This document shows, one piece after another, positions 1 to 8,191 of a stretch of 25,600 bases of DNA. How positions within the stretch are numbered: position 1 is the stretch's first letter; each line of letters opens with the position of its first letter. The notes beneath the pieces are model-generated. The model saw only the letters and a list, made by a program, of their open reading frames with translations. It was not told the origin of the DNA and did not search any database. The stretch is taken from assembly GCA_016793305.1 (NCBI GenBank), contig JAEUHU010000571.1, positions 1-25,600 on the forward strand. Reading direction: 5' to 3'. Origin of the DNA: Planctomycetota bacterium. Lineage in GTDB: Bacteria > Planctomycetota > UBA1135 > UBA2386. The translations under genes were made by a program, and so were the position numbers.

Positions 1-492
1 GTCGCCGGCGAGATCGGCTACGAGCTGGTCGCCAGCGTGCAGCCGCTGTCGATGGTGAGCCGCATCGAGCCGTACGCGAAGCTCGAAGGCACGCTCGAAG
101 CCGGCGTCGGCATCCCCGGCCTGCGCGCCGGAGCCGGTGGCACGCTGACCCTGATCGAGGAACGCTTCGGCGGCAACGCCGAGGCGAGCCTGCTGGTGCA
201 GAGCGTCACGCCGGCGGTGTTCCAGGGCCAGGTGACGATGCAGGTCGAGAACACGCTGACCGGCCCGAGCGGGCGGCTGTTCCTGTTCGTCGAGTACCCG
301 GGCATCAAGTGGTGCCGCGGCTGCATCTTCGGCTTCTGCTTCCCGTTCCCCTGCGGCTTCAAGACGTGCCGCAACGAGTGGGGCCTCGTCACCTGGACGA
401 GCTTCGTCAAGAACGACGTGCTGTTCCAGACGACGCTCTGCAAGCGCGTCGTGATCGACGGCACCGGCGTGCACTTCACCTTGTGCCAGTGA
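1..492 (+). CDS. C-terminal part of a beta-rich protein with a five-Cys cluster (5' end outside the window)
   Basis: The frame is open from base 1 and ends with TGA at 490-492, so at least 163 residues are present and the start lies upstream. I do not recognise the family. The visible part alternates Gly, Val, Thr and Leu as in beta-sheet proteins. A compact cysteine cluster lies at nt 313-369, with spacing C-x2-C-x4-C-x4-C-x4-C around Phe/Pro/Gly, and another Cys lies near the end. Such spacing suggests disulfides in an exported protein or a bound metal; neither can be decided here. The stop is 13 nt before the next gene, so the two are probably co-transcribed. The downstream partner looks like a vitellogenin/HEAT-type exported protein, so this may be a structural partner of it (inference). 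An in-frame GTG at 37 is internal and not needed as a start. Confidence 0.75.
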   Translation, partial: VAGEIGYELVASVQPLSMVSRIEPYAKLEGTLEAGVGIPGLRAGAGGTLTLIEERFGGNAEASLLVQSVTPAVFQGQVTMQVENTLTGPSGRLFLFVEYPGIKWCRGCIFGFCFPFPCGFKTCRNEWGLVTWTSFVKNDVLFQTTLCKRVVIDGTGVHFTLCQ

Positions 493-505
493 ACGGGAGA
501 ACGCG

Positions 506-2329
506 ATGAACCCGAACCGGATCGTGCTGGTGGTCGGCGCGGCTCTGCTGCTCGCCGCAGCGCTGCTGGTGTCGCCGTGGAGTGCCGTGACGCCTGCCGA
601 CGCGACCGGCGCAGGATCGCTGCGCTGGCGCGAAGGCCATGCGCAGCGCCATCGCCTGGTCGTCGACTGCACGGTGCAATTCGGCGGCGACGCCGCGTCG
701 CACGGCCCGCCGGTGCGGCAGGTGGTGCGCGGCGAACTGGCGGTGCAGACGCTCGCCGTCACCGCGGACGCGGTACTGCTCGGCCTGCAGCTCGACCCGC
801 TCGAGGTGCGCACCAACGAGCAGCGCAGCCCCGACGACGAACGGCGGCTCGGCACGCCGTTCCGGCTGCGGCTGCGACCGGACGGAGCGATGCTCGGCGC
901 CGAGTTCCCCACCGGCGTACCGGCCGACCATGCCGCCTTGCTCGAAGAGCTGGTGCGCACCTTCCAGGTCACGGTGCAGGCGGGCGAGCACTGGACGAGC
1001 CGCGAGACGCACGCCACCGGTCGCTACCGCGTCGACTACGAACGGCAGGCCCCCGAGCAGCTGCGGCGCACCAAGGTCGCCTACGAAGCGGGCCCCGCCG
1101 ACGACCCGGCCCGCGCCATCGACGTGCCGCACAGCACCGCCGAGGTCACCTTCGGCCCCGACGCGGACTGGCTGGCCGCCATGCGCGTCGACGAGACGCT
1201 GGCGACGCGCGACGGCTCAGGCCTCGCGTTCCGTTCGCACACGCGGGCCGAGCTCGTGCTGCTTCCAACAGCGCTCGCGACCGCGGCGAGCCCGGCCCGG
1301 TTCGACTTCGTGGCGGCGCAGCCGCAGGCGCCGGGCGTCGTCGAGGCGATCGCGCGGCAGGCCGACGTGACGCAGGACGAACTCGCCGCGGCGATCGCCA
1401 CGATCCTCGACGAACTCGACCGCGCGAGCGAAGGCCGCACCACCTGGGTGCACCGGCTGCGCGACCTGCTGCGCGCCGACGATCGCACCGCGGCGCTGCT
1501 GCTGGCGGCGCTGCAGGCCGGCACGTTCGCCGAGCGCACGCGCGCCGACGCGTTCCTCGCCTTCGAACTCGGCGGCACCGAGGCCGCGCAGCAGGCTCTC
1601 ACGCAGGTCGCTGCAGCGAACGCGTGGAGCACGGCCGATCGGCTGCGCGCGGTGATCGCGCTCGGCGGCGTCGACCGGCCGAGTACCGCGACCCTCGACG
1701 CGCTGTGGCAGGCGACGCAGCAGCGGCAGGACCCGATCGGTCGGGAACTCGCCGACACCGCCCTGCTGGCGCTTGGCGCGCTCGGCAACGGCCTGCCGCG
1801 CGACGTGCGCTACACGAACCTGTGCGACGGCCTGCGCGCGATCGCCTACGGCGGCGCCGACGCCGGCGAGCGCAGCTGTGCGCTGGCGGCGATCGCCAAC
1901 ACCAGCGACGCTACGCTGGCCCCCGACGTGCAGCCGCTGCTCGACGCCGCCGAGCCGGCCGTGCGGCGCGCTGCCGTGAAGGCCTACGGCACGCTCGTGC
2001 CGACGGTGGCAGCGGCCGAGTTCGGGCCGCGCCTCGGCAGCGAACGGGCCAGCACGGTGCGCGCGGCGATCGCGGCGAGCCTGCGCAACATGCCGAACCC
2101 GGAACCGCCGGTGCTCGCCGCGGTGCGCACGCAGCTGGTGCAGGAGGTCGACGCGAGTGCGCGCCTCGACCTGGCGCGTTGCCTCGGCGACCACCTCGAC
2201 GATCCCGCCAACGAGGCGGCGCTGCGGACCGTGTTCGCGCGCGAGACGCTGCCGCAGCTGCGCCGCGAGATCGGCGAGATGCTGGCGCGGCTCGACACGA
2301 CGCGCGCCGACGCGGCGCGCCGGCCGTGA
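506..2329 (+). CDS. Exported HEAT-repeat protein with vitellogenin-N-like architecture
   Basis: 607 residues. The ATG at 506 is preceded by GGGAG at 495-499, six bases upstream, which fixes the start. Residues about 5-25 are strongly hydrophobic (signal peptide or anchor). Residues about 35-270 look beta-rich, with alternating polar and hydrophobic residues. From about 290 to 600 the sequence becomes helical, in repeats of about 30-40 residues of the HEAT type (for example the stretches around LLALGALG and RRAAVKAYG). A beta-sheet domain followed by an alpha-superhelix is the layout of the lipoprotein N-terminal (vitellogenin_N) fold, which also occurs in some bacteria. I infer that resemblance from architecture only. 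It follows the Cys-cluster gene by 13 nt. Lipid or protein binding in the envelope is plausible, but no substrate can be named. Confidence 0.85.
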   Translation: MNPNRIVLVVGAALLLAAALLVSPWSAVTPADATGAGSLRWREGHAQRHRLVVDCTVQFGGDAASHGPPVRQVVRGELAVQTLAVTADAVLLGLQLDPLEVRTNEQRSPDDERRLGTPFRLRLRPDGAMLGAEFPTGVPADHAALLEELVRTFQVTVQAGEHWTSRETHATGRYRVDYERQAPEQLRRTKVAYEAGPADDPARAIDVPHSTAEVTFGPDADWLAAMRVDETLATRDGSGLAFRSHTRAELVLLPTALATAASPARFDFVAAQPQAPGVVEAIARQADVTQDELAAAIATILDELDRASEGRTTWVHRLRDLLRADDRTAALLLAALQAGTFAERTRADAFLAFELGGTEAAQQALTQVAAANAWSTADRLRAVIALGGVDRPSTATLDALWQATQQRQDPIGRELADTALLALGALGNGLPRDVRYTNLCDGLRAIAYGGADAGERSCALAAIANTSDATLAPDVQPLLDAAEPAVRRAAVKAYGTLVPTVAAAEFGPRLGSERASTVRAAIAASLRNMPNPEPPVLAAVRTQLVQEVDASARLDLARCLGDHLDDPANEAALRTVFARETLPQLRREIGEMLARLDTTRADAARRP

Positions 2330-2339
2330 GTCGGCGTGG

Positions 2340-2648
2340 TCAGGCGAAGACCGCCACGGCCAGCCGTTCGAGCAACCAGCCGAGCAGGTAGACGAGCCCC
2401 GAGGTCGCCACCACGTGCGCGCCGATCTCGAGGCGGCCGCCCAGACCCGGTTCGTGCCAACGCGGTTGCGGCACGCCGAGGCGCCGCAGCACCCTGCCGA
2501 GGGTCAGCCAGGACGGGGCGGACAGCAGCATCGTGCCGAAGCCGTTCAGGTTGATGAAGCCGCCGTGGTTGTTGCGCTCCTCGGCGCGCCAGACCCAGCA
2601 CGTCAAGGAGCAGTGGGAGAGGGCGAGAGCCAGGCCGGTCCAGGACAC
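2340..2648 (-). CDS. Small membrane protein of unknown function
   Basis: Read with GTG at 2648 as start this encodes 102 residues; TGA is at 2342-2340. It has a hydrophobic N-terminus, a polar turn with Asn-Asn-His-Gly-Gly, a hydrophobic stretch with a Ser-Ala-Pro-Ser-Trp turn, and a C-terminal membrane segment (about residues 80-100). An ATG at 2708 would add 20 residues of low-complexity Ala/Arg/Ser sequence and leave only 20 bases before the divergent gene at 2729, so I prefer the GTG. No Shine-Dalgarno is visible. It converges on the HEAT gene (10 bases between the stops). The W/G/P-rich pattern looks constrained rather than like random antisense, but coding status rests on that alone. 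Confidence 0.5.
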   Translation of the reverse strand: MSWTGLALALSHCSLTCWVWRAEERNNHGGFINLNGFGTMLLSAPSWLTLGRVLRRLGVPQPRWHEPGLGGRLEIGAHVVATSGLVYLLGWLLERLAVAVFA

Positions 2649-2728
2649 GGACGCAGGATACGCGACGGAACGGCAGTGTGCCGCAGCAGCACCTGGACGG
2701 CTGAGCACGGCGCACCGACACTGGCCAC

Positions 2729-3142
2729 ATGACCTCGCCCCGTCCTCGAGTTCGCCAGTTCCTGCTCGTCGCGGTCGCCATCGGTGCGGCGGTCGCCATC
2801 ACGGTGCACCTGCTGGGCGCCGAGCACCGCGCCTACGAGGAGTTCGCCGGCCACGTCGCGAACGGGCGCTATTCCGAAGCGTCGACGATGCTGGCGCGCC
2901 CGAGCGAACTGGTGCAGGAAGCCGACGGCACGCTGCTCGCCGTCGACCGCGACGGCCGGCGGGTGTCGGTCGCCAAGGAGAAACTGCCATTCCTGGTGGC
3001 GGAGCCGAGCCAGGGGGCGGAGGCGACCGGTCTGCGAATGACCGCACTCGGCAAGGCCACGAACGGTGTGCTCGACACGCCGGCGAAGCACCTGCACGTG
3101 GTCGCGCAGCGCGGGGCGTTGCACATCGCGCGCGTCGACTGA
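2729..3142 (+). CDS. Membrane-anchored small protein, unknown function
   Basis: 137 residues. The N-terminus is Arg-rich followed by one hydrophobic segment (about 10-30), typical of a single-pass inner-membrane protein with the rest outside. The exported part (31-137) is a mixed alpha/beta domain starting with a helical AYEEFAGHVANGRY stretch that resembles the lead-in helix of small NTF2- or tetratricopeptide-like domains. No catalytic motif is seen. It lies 89 bases upstream of the nucleotidase gene on the same strand. No clear ribosome binding site precedes the ATG. Function unknown. Confidence 0.75.
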   Translation: MTSPRPRVRQFLLVAVAIGAAVAITVHLLGAEHRAYEEFAGHVANGRYSEASTMLARPSELVQEADGTLLAVDRDGRRVSVAKEKLPFLVAEPSQGAEATGLRMTALGKATNGVLDTPAKHLHVVAQRGALHIARVD

Positions 3143-3231
3143 CGCCTGCCAGCGGCGGCAGGCGGCCAACACGGCCACAGCCCCGGCGGTTCGGAGTTGC
3201 CGGCCGCCTGCTTCGTTCGGGCGCCCCTCGC

Positions 3232-4845
3232 ATGACCAACGCTGCTTCGCTCCGCGCCGTGCTCCCGCCTCTACGAGCGACCACGTGGCTCGACGCGGCG
3301 TTCTCCCTGCTGCTGGCCCTGCTGCTCGGCACGAGCGCCCTCGGCCAAGGCGAAGCCGAGCGACCGCCGCAGGCGAACGCGGTGTTCTTGCACTGGAACG
3401 ACTTCCACGGCCAATTCCGGCCGCAGCGCGCCGTCTGGAAGCTGCGGCCGGGCCTGCCCGAGGAACGGGCCCCGCTGCTGGGGGGAGCTGCAGCACTCGC
3501 CGGCTACGTGCAGCAGCAGCGCGAGCTGGCGTCCCGGCTCGGCCAGCGCGTCGTCGTAACCGACGGCGGCGACTGGTACCAGGGCACGCTCGAGGGCAAC
3601 GAGACGAAGGGCCTGCTGACCGTGCAGTTCCTGCAGCGGCTGCGGCCCGATGCCGTGGTGCTCGGCAACCACGAGTACGACTTCGGCGCAGCCAATGTGC
3701 GCCGCCTGTGCGCTGCAGCGCCGCAGCTGCCCGTGCTCGGCGCCAACGTCGAGGTGCGCAGCACCGGCGGGCCGAAGCCAGCCGACTTCGTGCGGCCGTT
3801 CGTAGTGCTCGACGTGCAGGGCGTGCGCGTCGTCGTGGTCGGCCTCGTCACGCACGACACCAAGGCGGTGTCGACCGGGCCGTTCGACGACGACACGTTC
3901 GCCGACGAACAACGCACGCTGCGCCAGCTGTGGCCCACGCTGCGCGAGGCCGGCGACGTGGTCGTGTTGCTGACCCACTGCGGCGTCGAGGCCGACCGAG
4001 AGCTGGCGCGCGCGTTCCCCGAGATCCCGCTGATCCTCGGCGGCCATTCGCACACGGGCTTGCGCGAGCCGCTGCGCGAAGGGAACACCTGGATCGTGCA
4101 GACGCACGGCAAGGGCAGCGAGGTCTGCCGCGTCGAGGTGCACGCCGATGCCGCGGCGAAGACGCTGCGACCGTTGCGCGGCGAGCTGGTCGAGCTGGAT
4201 CCGGCGAAGGTGCCGAGCGATGCCGCGACCACCGCGTGGTTCACCGAAGCGACCCGCGAGCTCGCGGCACACTGGGACGAGCCGATCGGCGAACTGGTCG
4301 TACCACCGTACGAGGATCGTGGGGCGCGCAGCACGCCAGCCGGCAACCTGGTCGCGGACCTCTTCGCGAGCGCCGCGCAGGCCGACGTCGGGCTCACCAA
4401 CAAGGGTGGTCTGCGCACCCGCCTCGTCGGCGGCCCACTGACGCGCCGCATGCTCTACGAGCTGCTGCCGTTCGAGAACACGCTGGTGTCGATGTCGCTC
4501 ACCGGCGAACAGCTGCGTGCGGTGCTGCAGGGCTCGCTGGCGAAGGAGCGGCGGCCGCTCGAGATCGGCGGAGCCAGCTACCGCTACTCGGTGCGCGACG
4601 GCGAGCGCGTGCTGCTCGACGTCACCGTCGGCGGCAAGCCGCTCGAGCCGGACGGCCGCTACCGCGTGGCGACCAGCTCGTTCCTCGCGCGCGGCGGCGA
4701 CGGCCTGTCCGCGTTCGCGCGCGGCACCGACGTGAAGGACCACGGCGTGCTGCTGCGCGATCTCCTGATCGCCCGAGCCGAACGCGACCGCACGCTGCGG
4801 GCGAACGCCGAGGACCGGATCGTGTTCGTCGACGAGGGCAGGTGA
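3232..4845 (+). CDS. Secreted 5'-nucleotidase-family metallophosphoesterase (UshA/CpdB type)
   Basis: 537 residues. It hydrolyses phosphate esters of nucleotides, or related substrates, outside the cytoplasm with a two-metal centre. A hydrophobic segment at about 20-40 ending near Leu-Gly-Gln-Gly is a likely signal peptide. The calcineurin-like domain shows all five metal motifs: NDFHG (D57, H59), GGDW (D114), GNHE (N146, H147), THC (H249) and GGHSH (H272, H274). The C-terminal 5'-nucleotidase domain starts near residue 355, with PAGNLVADLF, NKGGLRT and LPFENTLV motifs that normally bind the base and close over the substrate. Length is normal for the family. The ATG at 3232 is chosen because the signal peptide follows it; the frame is open far upstream, but that stretch is Arg/Pro-rich shadow sequence. 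Its stop is three bases from the convergent stop at 4849. Confidence 0.93.
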   Translation: MTNAASLRAVLPPLRATTWLDAAFSLLLALLLGTSALGQGEAERPPQANAVFLHWNDFHGQFRPQRAVWKLRPGLPEERAPLLGGAAALAGYVQQQRELASRLGQRVVVTDGGDWYQGTLEGNETKGLLTVQFLQRLRPDAVVLGNHEYDFGAANVRRLCAAAPQLPVLGANVEVRSTGGPKPADFVRPFVVLDVQGVRVVVVGLVTHDTKAVSTGPFDDDTFADEQRTLRQLWPTLREAGDVVVLLTHCGVEADRELARAFPEIPLILGGHSHTGLREPLREGNTWIVQTHGKGSEVCRVEVHADAAAKTLRPLRGELVELDPAKVPSDAATTAWFTEATRELAAHWDEPIGELVVPPYEDRGARSTPAGNLVADLFASAAQADVGLTNKGGLRTRLVGGPLTRRMLYELLPFENTLVSMSLTGEQLRAVLQGSLAKERRPLEIGGASYRYSVRDGERVLLDVTVGGKPLEPDGRYRVATSSFLARGGDGLSAFARGTDVKDHGVLLRDLLIARAERDRTLRANAEDRIVFVDEGR

Positions 4846-4848
4846 CGT

Positions 4849-5400
4849 TCAGGCGCCCGCGGTGGTCCCGTTCGCCTCGTCGGCGAGGTGCTCGACGAAC
4901 GTGCGCATCGTGTACATGTCCTCGGCGCCGAGCCCCTGGCCGATGAAGGCGGCGCCGTAGGTGAACCCGGACAGCAGCAGCGCGATCGGCACACCGACGA
5001 ACGCCCACGGCGGCTCCTTCATGATCAGCTGCGCCCCGCCCCAGCAGCCGGCACCGATGCCGACGCACGCGAGCGCCAGGTAGATCGCGACGAACGCAGT
5101 CCACACCGGCGAACTCGGCGAGAACGTGCCACGCAGCCGCCACGGCTGCCCCGCGGACACCCTGCCGTCGCTGCCCGCTTCCCCGTCGAGTGGCTCGACC
5201 GCGAGGTGCAGTGCAGGGCTCCACACGCGGCACTCGGCGTCGCACAAGCGCAGGATCGCCCCCTTGCCGAACACCTGCCCGCGGCACTCGCCCGGCCGCC
5301 CCCCGCTGCGCGCGAGAGCTTGCTGCAGACTGGCCAGGAACGCCGACGGCTCGCCGTGCATCGGCCGCTCGAACACCGGACGCATGCGCGGTCGCGCCAT
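4849..5400 (-). CDS. Two-TM membrane protein of unknown function
   Basis: 183 residues from ATG at 5400; TGA at 4851-4849. The N-terminal third is a soluble domain starting with an ERPMHGEP-like stretch and a helix. Next comes a beta-rich segment with two Cys residues close together (LCDAEC) and an RGTFSPSSPVWT turn leading straight into the first membrane helix (about 102-127). A second membrane helix lies near 133-157, then an amphipathic tail with GLGAEDMYTMRTFVEHL. I do not know a function; the layout suggests a cytoplasmic or peripheral domain tethered by a helical hairpin. It is divergent from the DUF2235 gene with 106 bases between the starts, and convergent with the nucleotidase gene. 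Confidence 0.75.
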   Translation of the reverse strand: MARPRMRPVFERPMHGEPSAFLASLQQALARSGGRPGECRGQVFGKGAILRLCDAECRVWSPALHLAVEPLDGEAGSDGRVSAGQPWRLRGTFSPSSPVWTAFVAIYLALACVGIGAGCWGGAQLIMKEPPWAFVGVPIALLLSGFTYGAAFIGQGLGAEDMYTMRTFVEHLADEANGTTAGA

Positions 5401-5460
5401 GATCGCCCATGGTAGAGCGGCGACGACGAACCGCCCACTCCGGATCCGGTGCCTGCTCGT

Positions 5461-5473
5461 TGCACGCAGTGCA
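5461..5473. repeat. Short inverted repeat in the divergent region 5401-5506
   Basis: TGCAC-GCA-GTGCA is a perfect 5-bp inverted repeat 34 bases before the DUF2235 start. Its size and place fit an operator half-site pair, but short repeats arise by chance in GC-rich DNA, and no clear -35/-10 pair frames it. Confidence 0.25.
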
Positions 5474-5506
5474 CACGCGCCGTCTCCTTGCCCCCCGAGG
5501 AGACCG

Positions 5507-8191
5507 ATGGCCGAAGCCCCCACCACCCCGAAGAAGAAGCGCCTCGTCGTCTGCTGCGACGGCACCTGGAATCGCCAGGACGACGGCACCAACGTGCTGC
5601 ACGTCTTCCACCACGTGCAGGAGGGCCGCGGCGCCGACGGAGTCGAGCAACGGCGCTGGTACGACGAAGGCGTCGGCACCGGTGTGCTCGACGGCGTCAC
5701 CGGCGGCGCGTTCGGCATCGGCCTCGAACGCAACGTGCGCGAGGCGATGAACTGGCTCGTCGCCAACTACGACGACGGCGACGACCTCTACGTGTTCGGC
5801 TTCAGCCGCGGTGCATACACCGCGCGCTCGCTGGTGGCGTTCCTCGCGGTCTGCGGCATCCCGCGCCGCGGCGCGCCGCTGACCGTGAACCAGCTGTGGG
5901 AGGGCTACTGCCTGCACGGCCGCGACGACGACGGCCGGCGCAACTGGTGGGAGAAGCTGGTCGGCGAGCTCGCCCTGCCGTTCCGCAACGTCTCGAACCT
6001 GGTGCGGGACCCCTGGCGCGACGCGCTGCCGCCGGACGAGTGGCGCAGCACCCGTCGCTACAAGCCGTGGCGCGAGCCCACCGGCCTGAACGCGACGGAG
6101 CAGGTCCTGCAGCAGTGGACCCGGCGGCCGCCGATCACCTACCTCGGTCTGTTCGACACGGTCGGTGCGCTCGGCATCGACGCACTGGCGATCCCCGGAC
6201 TGCGCGGCCGGATGGCGACGCACCACAACATGCGCCTGCACTCGACCGTCGCCAGCGCCCGCCACGCCTTGGCGATCGACGAGCACCGCCGCAGCTTCGC
6301 CGAGACGCCGCTTTCGGAATGGGTGCCGCAGGGCCAGGACGCGATCGACTTCGGCGGCACGATCTCGCAGCGCTGGTTCGTCGGTGCCCACTCGAACGTC
6401 GGCGGTGGCTACGCGACGAACGTGCTGGCGAGCGAGCCGCTGGCCTGGATCCTCGACGGGGCGGCGGCGATGGGCCTCGCGCTGCGCGAGCACGTGGCCT
6501 CGACGGCTCCGACCCCCGCGGCGATGCGCGCGTGCCTGCGCGACTCGTACACCGAGTTCGGCTGGTTCTACGGCCACCTGCTGCGCGCCAAGCGCCACTA
6601 CCGGCGCATCGCCCCGCCCGCGGAGGCACGCGGTGGCCACGGCGAGAACGCGGCGCGCGGCGGCCGCCGGCTGCACGCGATGCGCCCGATCGCCGACGAC
6701 CTGGCGCCGGGCGTCACGGCGCTGCTGCAGGACACGACCACGACGCCCCGCTACACGCCGCCGAACCTGGTCGATTACGCCGTGCGCATGCGTTTGCCGG
6801 GCGCCGAGGCGATGCGCCTCGGTTGCCACCACGCCTGGCTCGGCCGGGGCTTCGCTGGCGCCGTCGGCGTGGTCGCTTGGGCCACGATGGCCGTGGTCGG
6901 CGCCGTGCACGCGCCCCAGCTGTTCGCGCAGAGCTGGCCGCAGCCGCCGACGTGGCCGGTGCTGGCCGGGCTCGGCGCGCTCGGCGTGCTGCTCGACTGG
7001 AGCGAGAGCCGGCTGAACTTCGCGCGCGCGCTGGCGCCCGAACGCGGCGCGATCGCCGCCCTGCGCGACGTCCTGTTCTGGTGCCGCGCCACCGCCGTGC
7101 TGCTGGCGTTGCTCGGCGCCATGGTGACCGGCTGGGCCGCCTGGTGTGCCCTGCCGGTCGCGAGCTCGTCGCCGACGCTCTCGTTCGCGGCGTTCGTGCC
7201 GTGGCTCGCCCCGCTGGGTGGGGCCTCGGCCGCAGCGCTGCTGTTGCAGTGCGAACGCGGCCACGCCCGCAAGCCGTCGACGAGCCGGGTCTCGGCGTGG
7301 CTGCTCGGCGTCGTGCTGGTCGCGGCGGTGCTGCTGCCGCTGGCAATGCGCTCGGCCACGGCGCTCCTGTTCGGCGGGCCGGAGCCGCAGCCGTTCGCCG
7401 CGTTCGCCGCGAACGAGCCGGCCGCCGCCTACGCCGGTCTGCTGCTGCTGCTCGAGGTGCTGCTCTTGCTGATGATCCAGTCGCTGCTGTCGTGGGTCGG
7501 CGAACCGCTGCAGAACGTGCGGCTCGGCAGCATCCTGCAGCTGCAGCGACGCGTCACCGCGACGCAGGTGCACCAGCAGCTGGCCGCGTGGAGCACGGCG
7601 CTGGTGCGCCGGCCGATGCGCAACGATCCTCCCGACGGCCTCGACCCGCGGCAGCGCGCGGCAGCGCTGCTCGGGCGCGCCCTCGGCCAGTCGTTGTGGC
7701 GCGACAGCCTCGGCTTCGTGCCGCTCTACACGGCGCTGTTCGTCGTCGCCGGGTGGTTCGCGACGAGCCACGGCCACTGCGCGTGGCTCGCCGGCCGGAA
7801 CGACGCGACCCTGTGGATCGTCGGCGTGCCGCTCGCGGTCGCCGGGCTCGACCTGGTCGAGAACACGCTGCACGGCTGGTTCCTGCGCCGCTTCGTCGCC
7901 GGTGCGCCGATCCCCGGCTGGGCCGCGTTGCTGGGCGCCGCCGCGACCCTCGGCAAGGCGCTCGGCTTCGTCACCGGGCTCGTCGTCGTGCACGGGGCGA
8001 TCTTCGCCGCCGCCACGCGCTTGTGCGTCGACACGACGCTCACCGCGTCCGGTTGGCGCGGTGCGGTCGCCGTGCTGCTCGCCGCCGCGATCGGCGTGGC
8101 GCTGGTCGGCCAGCTGCTGCTGTGGGTGCGCGAACTGCTGTTCCCGGCGGCAAGGCGCCACGCGGAGCCGCCAGCACTGGCGAAGGGCTAG
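5507..8191 (+). CDS. DUF2235 (Tle1-like) alpha/beta hydrolase with C-terminal polytopic membrane domain
   Basis: 894 residues. The ATG at 5507 follows GAGGAG seven bases after the gene-side end of a Shine-Dalgarno at 5497-5502. The first ~400 residues are a DUF2235 hydrolase: CCDGTWN near the start, the nucleophile elbow GFSRG (S100), LFDTVG (D217) and HSNVGGGY (H295) supply a Ser-Asp-His triad. Family members include the type VI secretion phospholipase effectors Tle1, and many stand-alone enzymes of unknown substrate. From about residue 440 to the end there are about ten hydrophobic segments of membrane-helix length, including a run of Leu at 7440-7490. The hydrolase is thus probably held at the inner membrane, facing the cytoplasm (no signal peptide precedes it). 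No VgrG, PAAR or immunity-like gene is adjacent, so an effector role is not supported. Its TAG stop overlaps the convergent stop. Confidence 0.88.
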   Translation: MAEAPTTPKKKRLVVCCDGTWNRQDDGTNVLHVFHHVQEGRGADGVEQRRWYDEGVGTGVLDGVTGGAFGIGLERNVREAMNWLVANYDDGDDLYVFGFSRGAYTARSLVAFLAVCGIPRRGAPLTVNQLWEGYCLHGRDDDGRRNWWEKLVGELALPFRNVSNLVRDPWRDALPPDEWRSTRRYKPWREPTGLNATEQVLQQWTRRPPITYLGLFDTVGALGIDALAIPGLRGRMATHHNMRLHSTVASARHALAIDEHRRSFAETPLSEWVPQGQDAIDFGGTISQRWFVGAHSNVGGGYATNVLASEPLAWILDGAAAMGLALREHVASTAPTPAAMRACLRDSYTEFGWFYGHLLRAKRHYRRIAPPAEARGGHGENAARGGRRLHAMRPIADDLAPGVTALLQDTTTTPRYTPPNLVDYAVRMRLPGAEAMRLGCHHAWLGRGFAGAVGVVAWATMAVVGAVHAPQLFAQSWPQPPTWPVLAGLGALGVLLDWSESRLNFARALAPERGAIAALRDVLFWCRATAVLLALLGAMVTGWAAWCALPVASSSPTLSFAAFVPWLAPLGGASAAALLLQCERGHARKPSTSRVSAWLLGVVLVAAVLLPLAMRSATALLFGGPEPQPFAAFAANEPAAAYAGLLLLLEVLLLLMIQSLLSWVGEPLQNVRLGSILQLQRRVTATQVHQQLAAWSTALVRRPMRNDPPDGLDPRQRAAALLGRALGQSLWRDSLGFVPLYTALFVVAGWFATSHGHCAWLAGRNDATLWIVGVPLAVAGLDLVENTLHGWFLRRFVAGAPIPGWAALLGAAATLGKALGFVTGLVVVHGAIFAAATRLCVDTTLTASGWRGAVAVLLAAAIGVALVGQLLLWVRELLFPAARRHAEPPALAKG

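Noticed and set aside
4622..8161. A very long minus-strand open frame (over 1,100 codons) antisense to the nucleotidase and DUF2235 genes
   Set aside because: It is rich in Arg, Gln, His and Ala with no domain, and mirrors genes with complete catalytic motifs; long antisense frames are expected at about 70% GC.
5507..8191. The DUF2235 protein as a T6SS effector with a neighbouring immunity gene
   Set aside because: No VgrG, PAAR, Hcp or lipoprotein immunity candidate is adjacent, and the C-terminal half is a large membrane domain unlike known Tle1 effectors.
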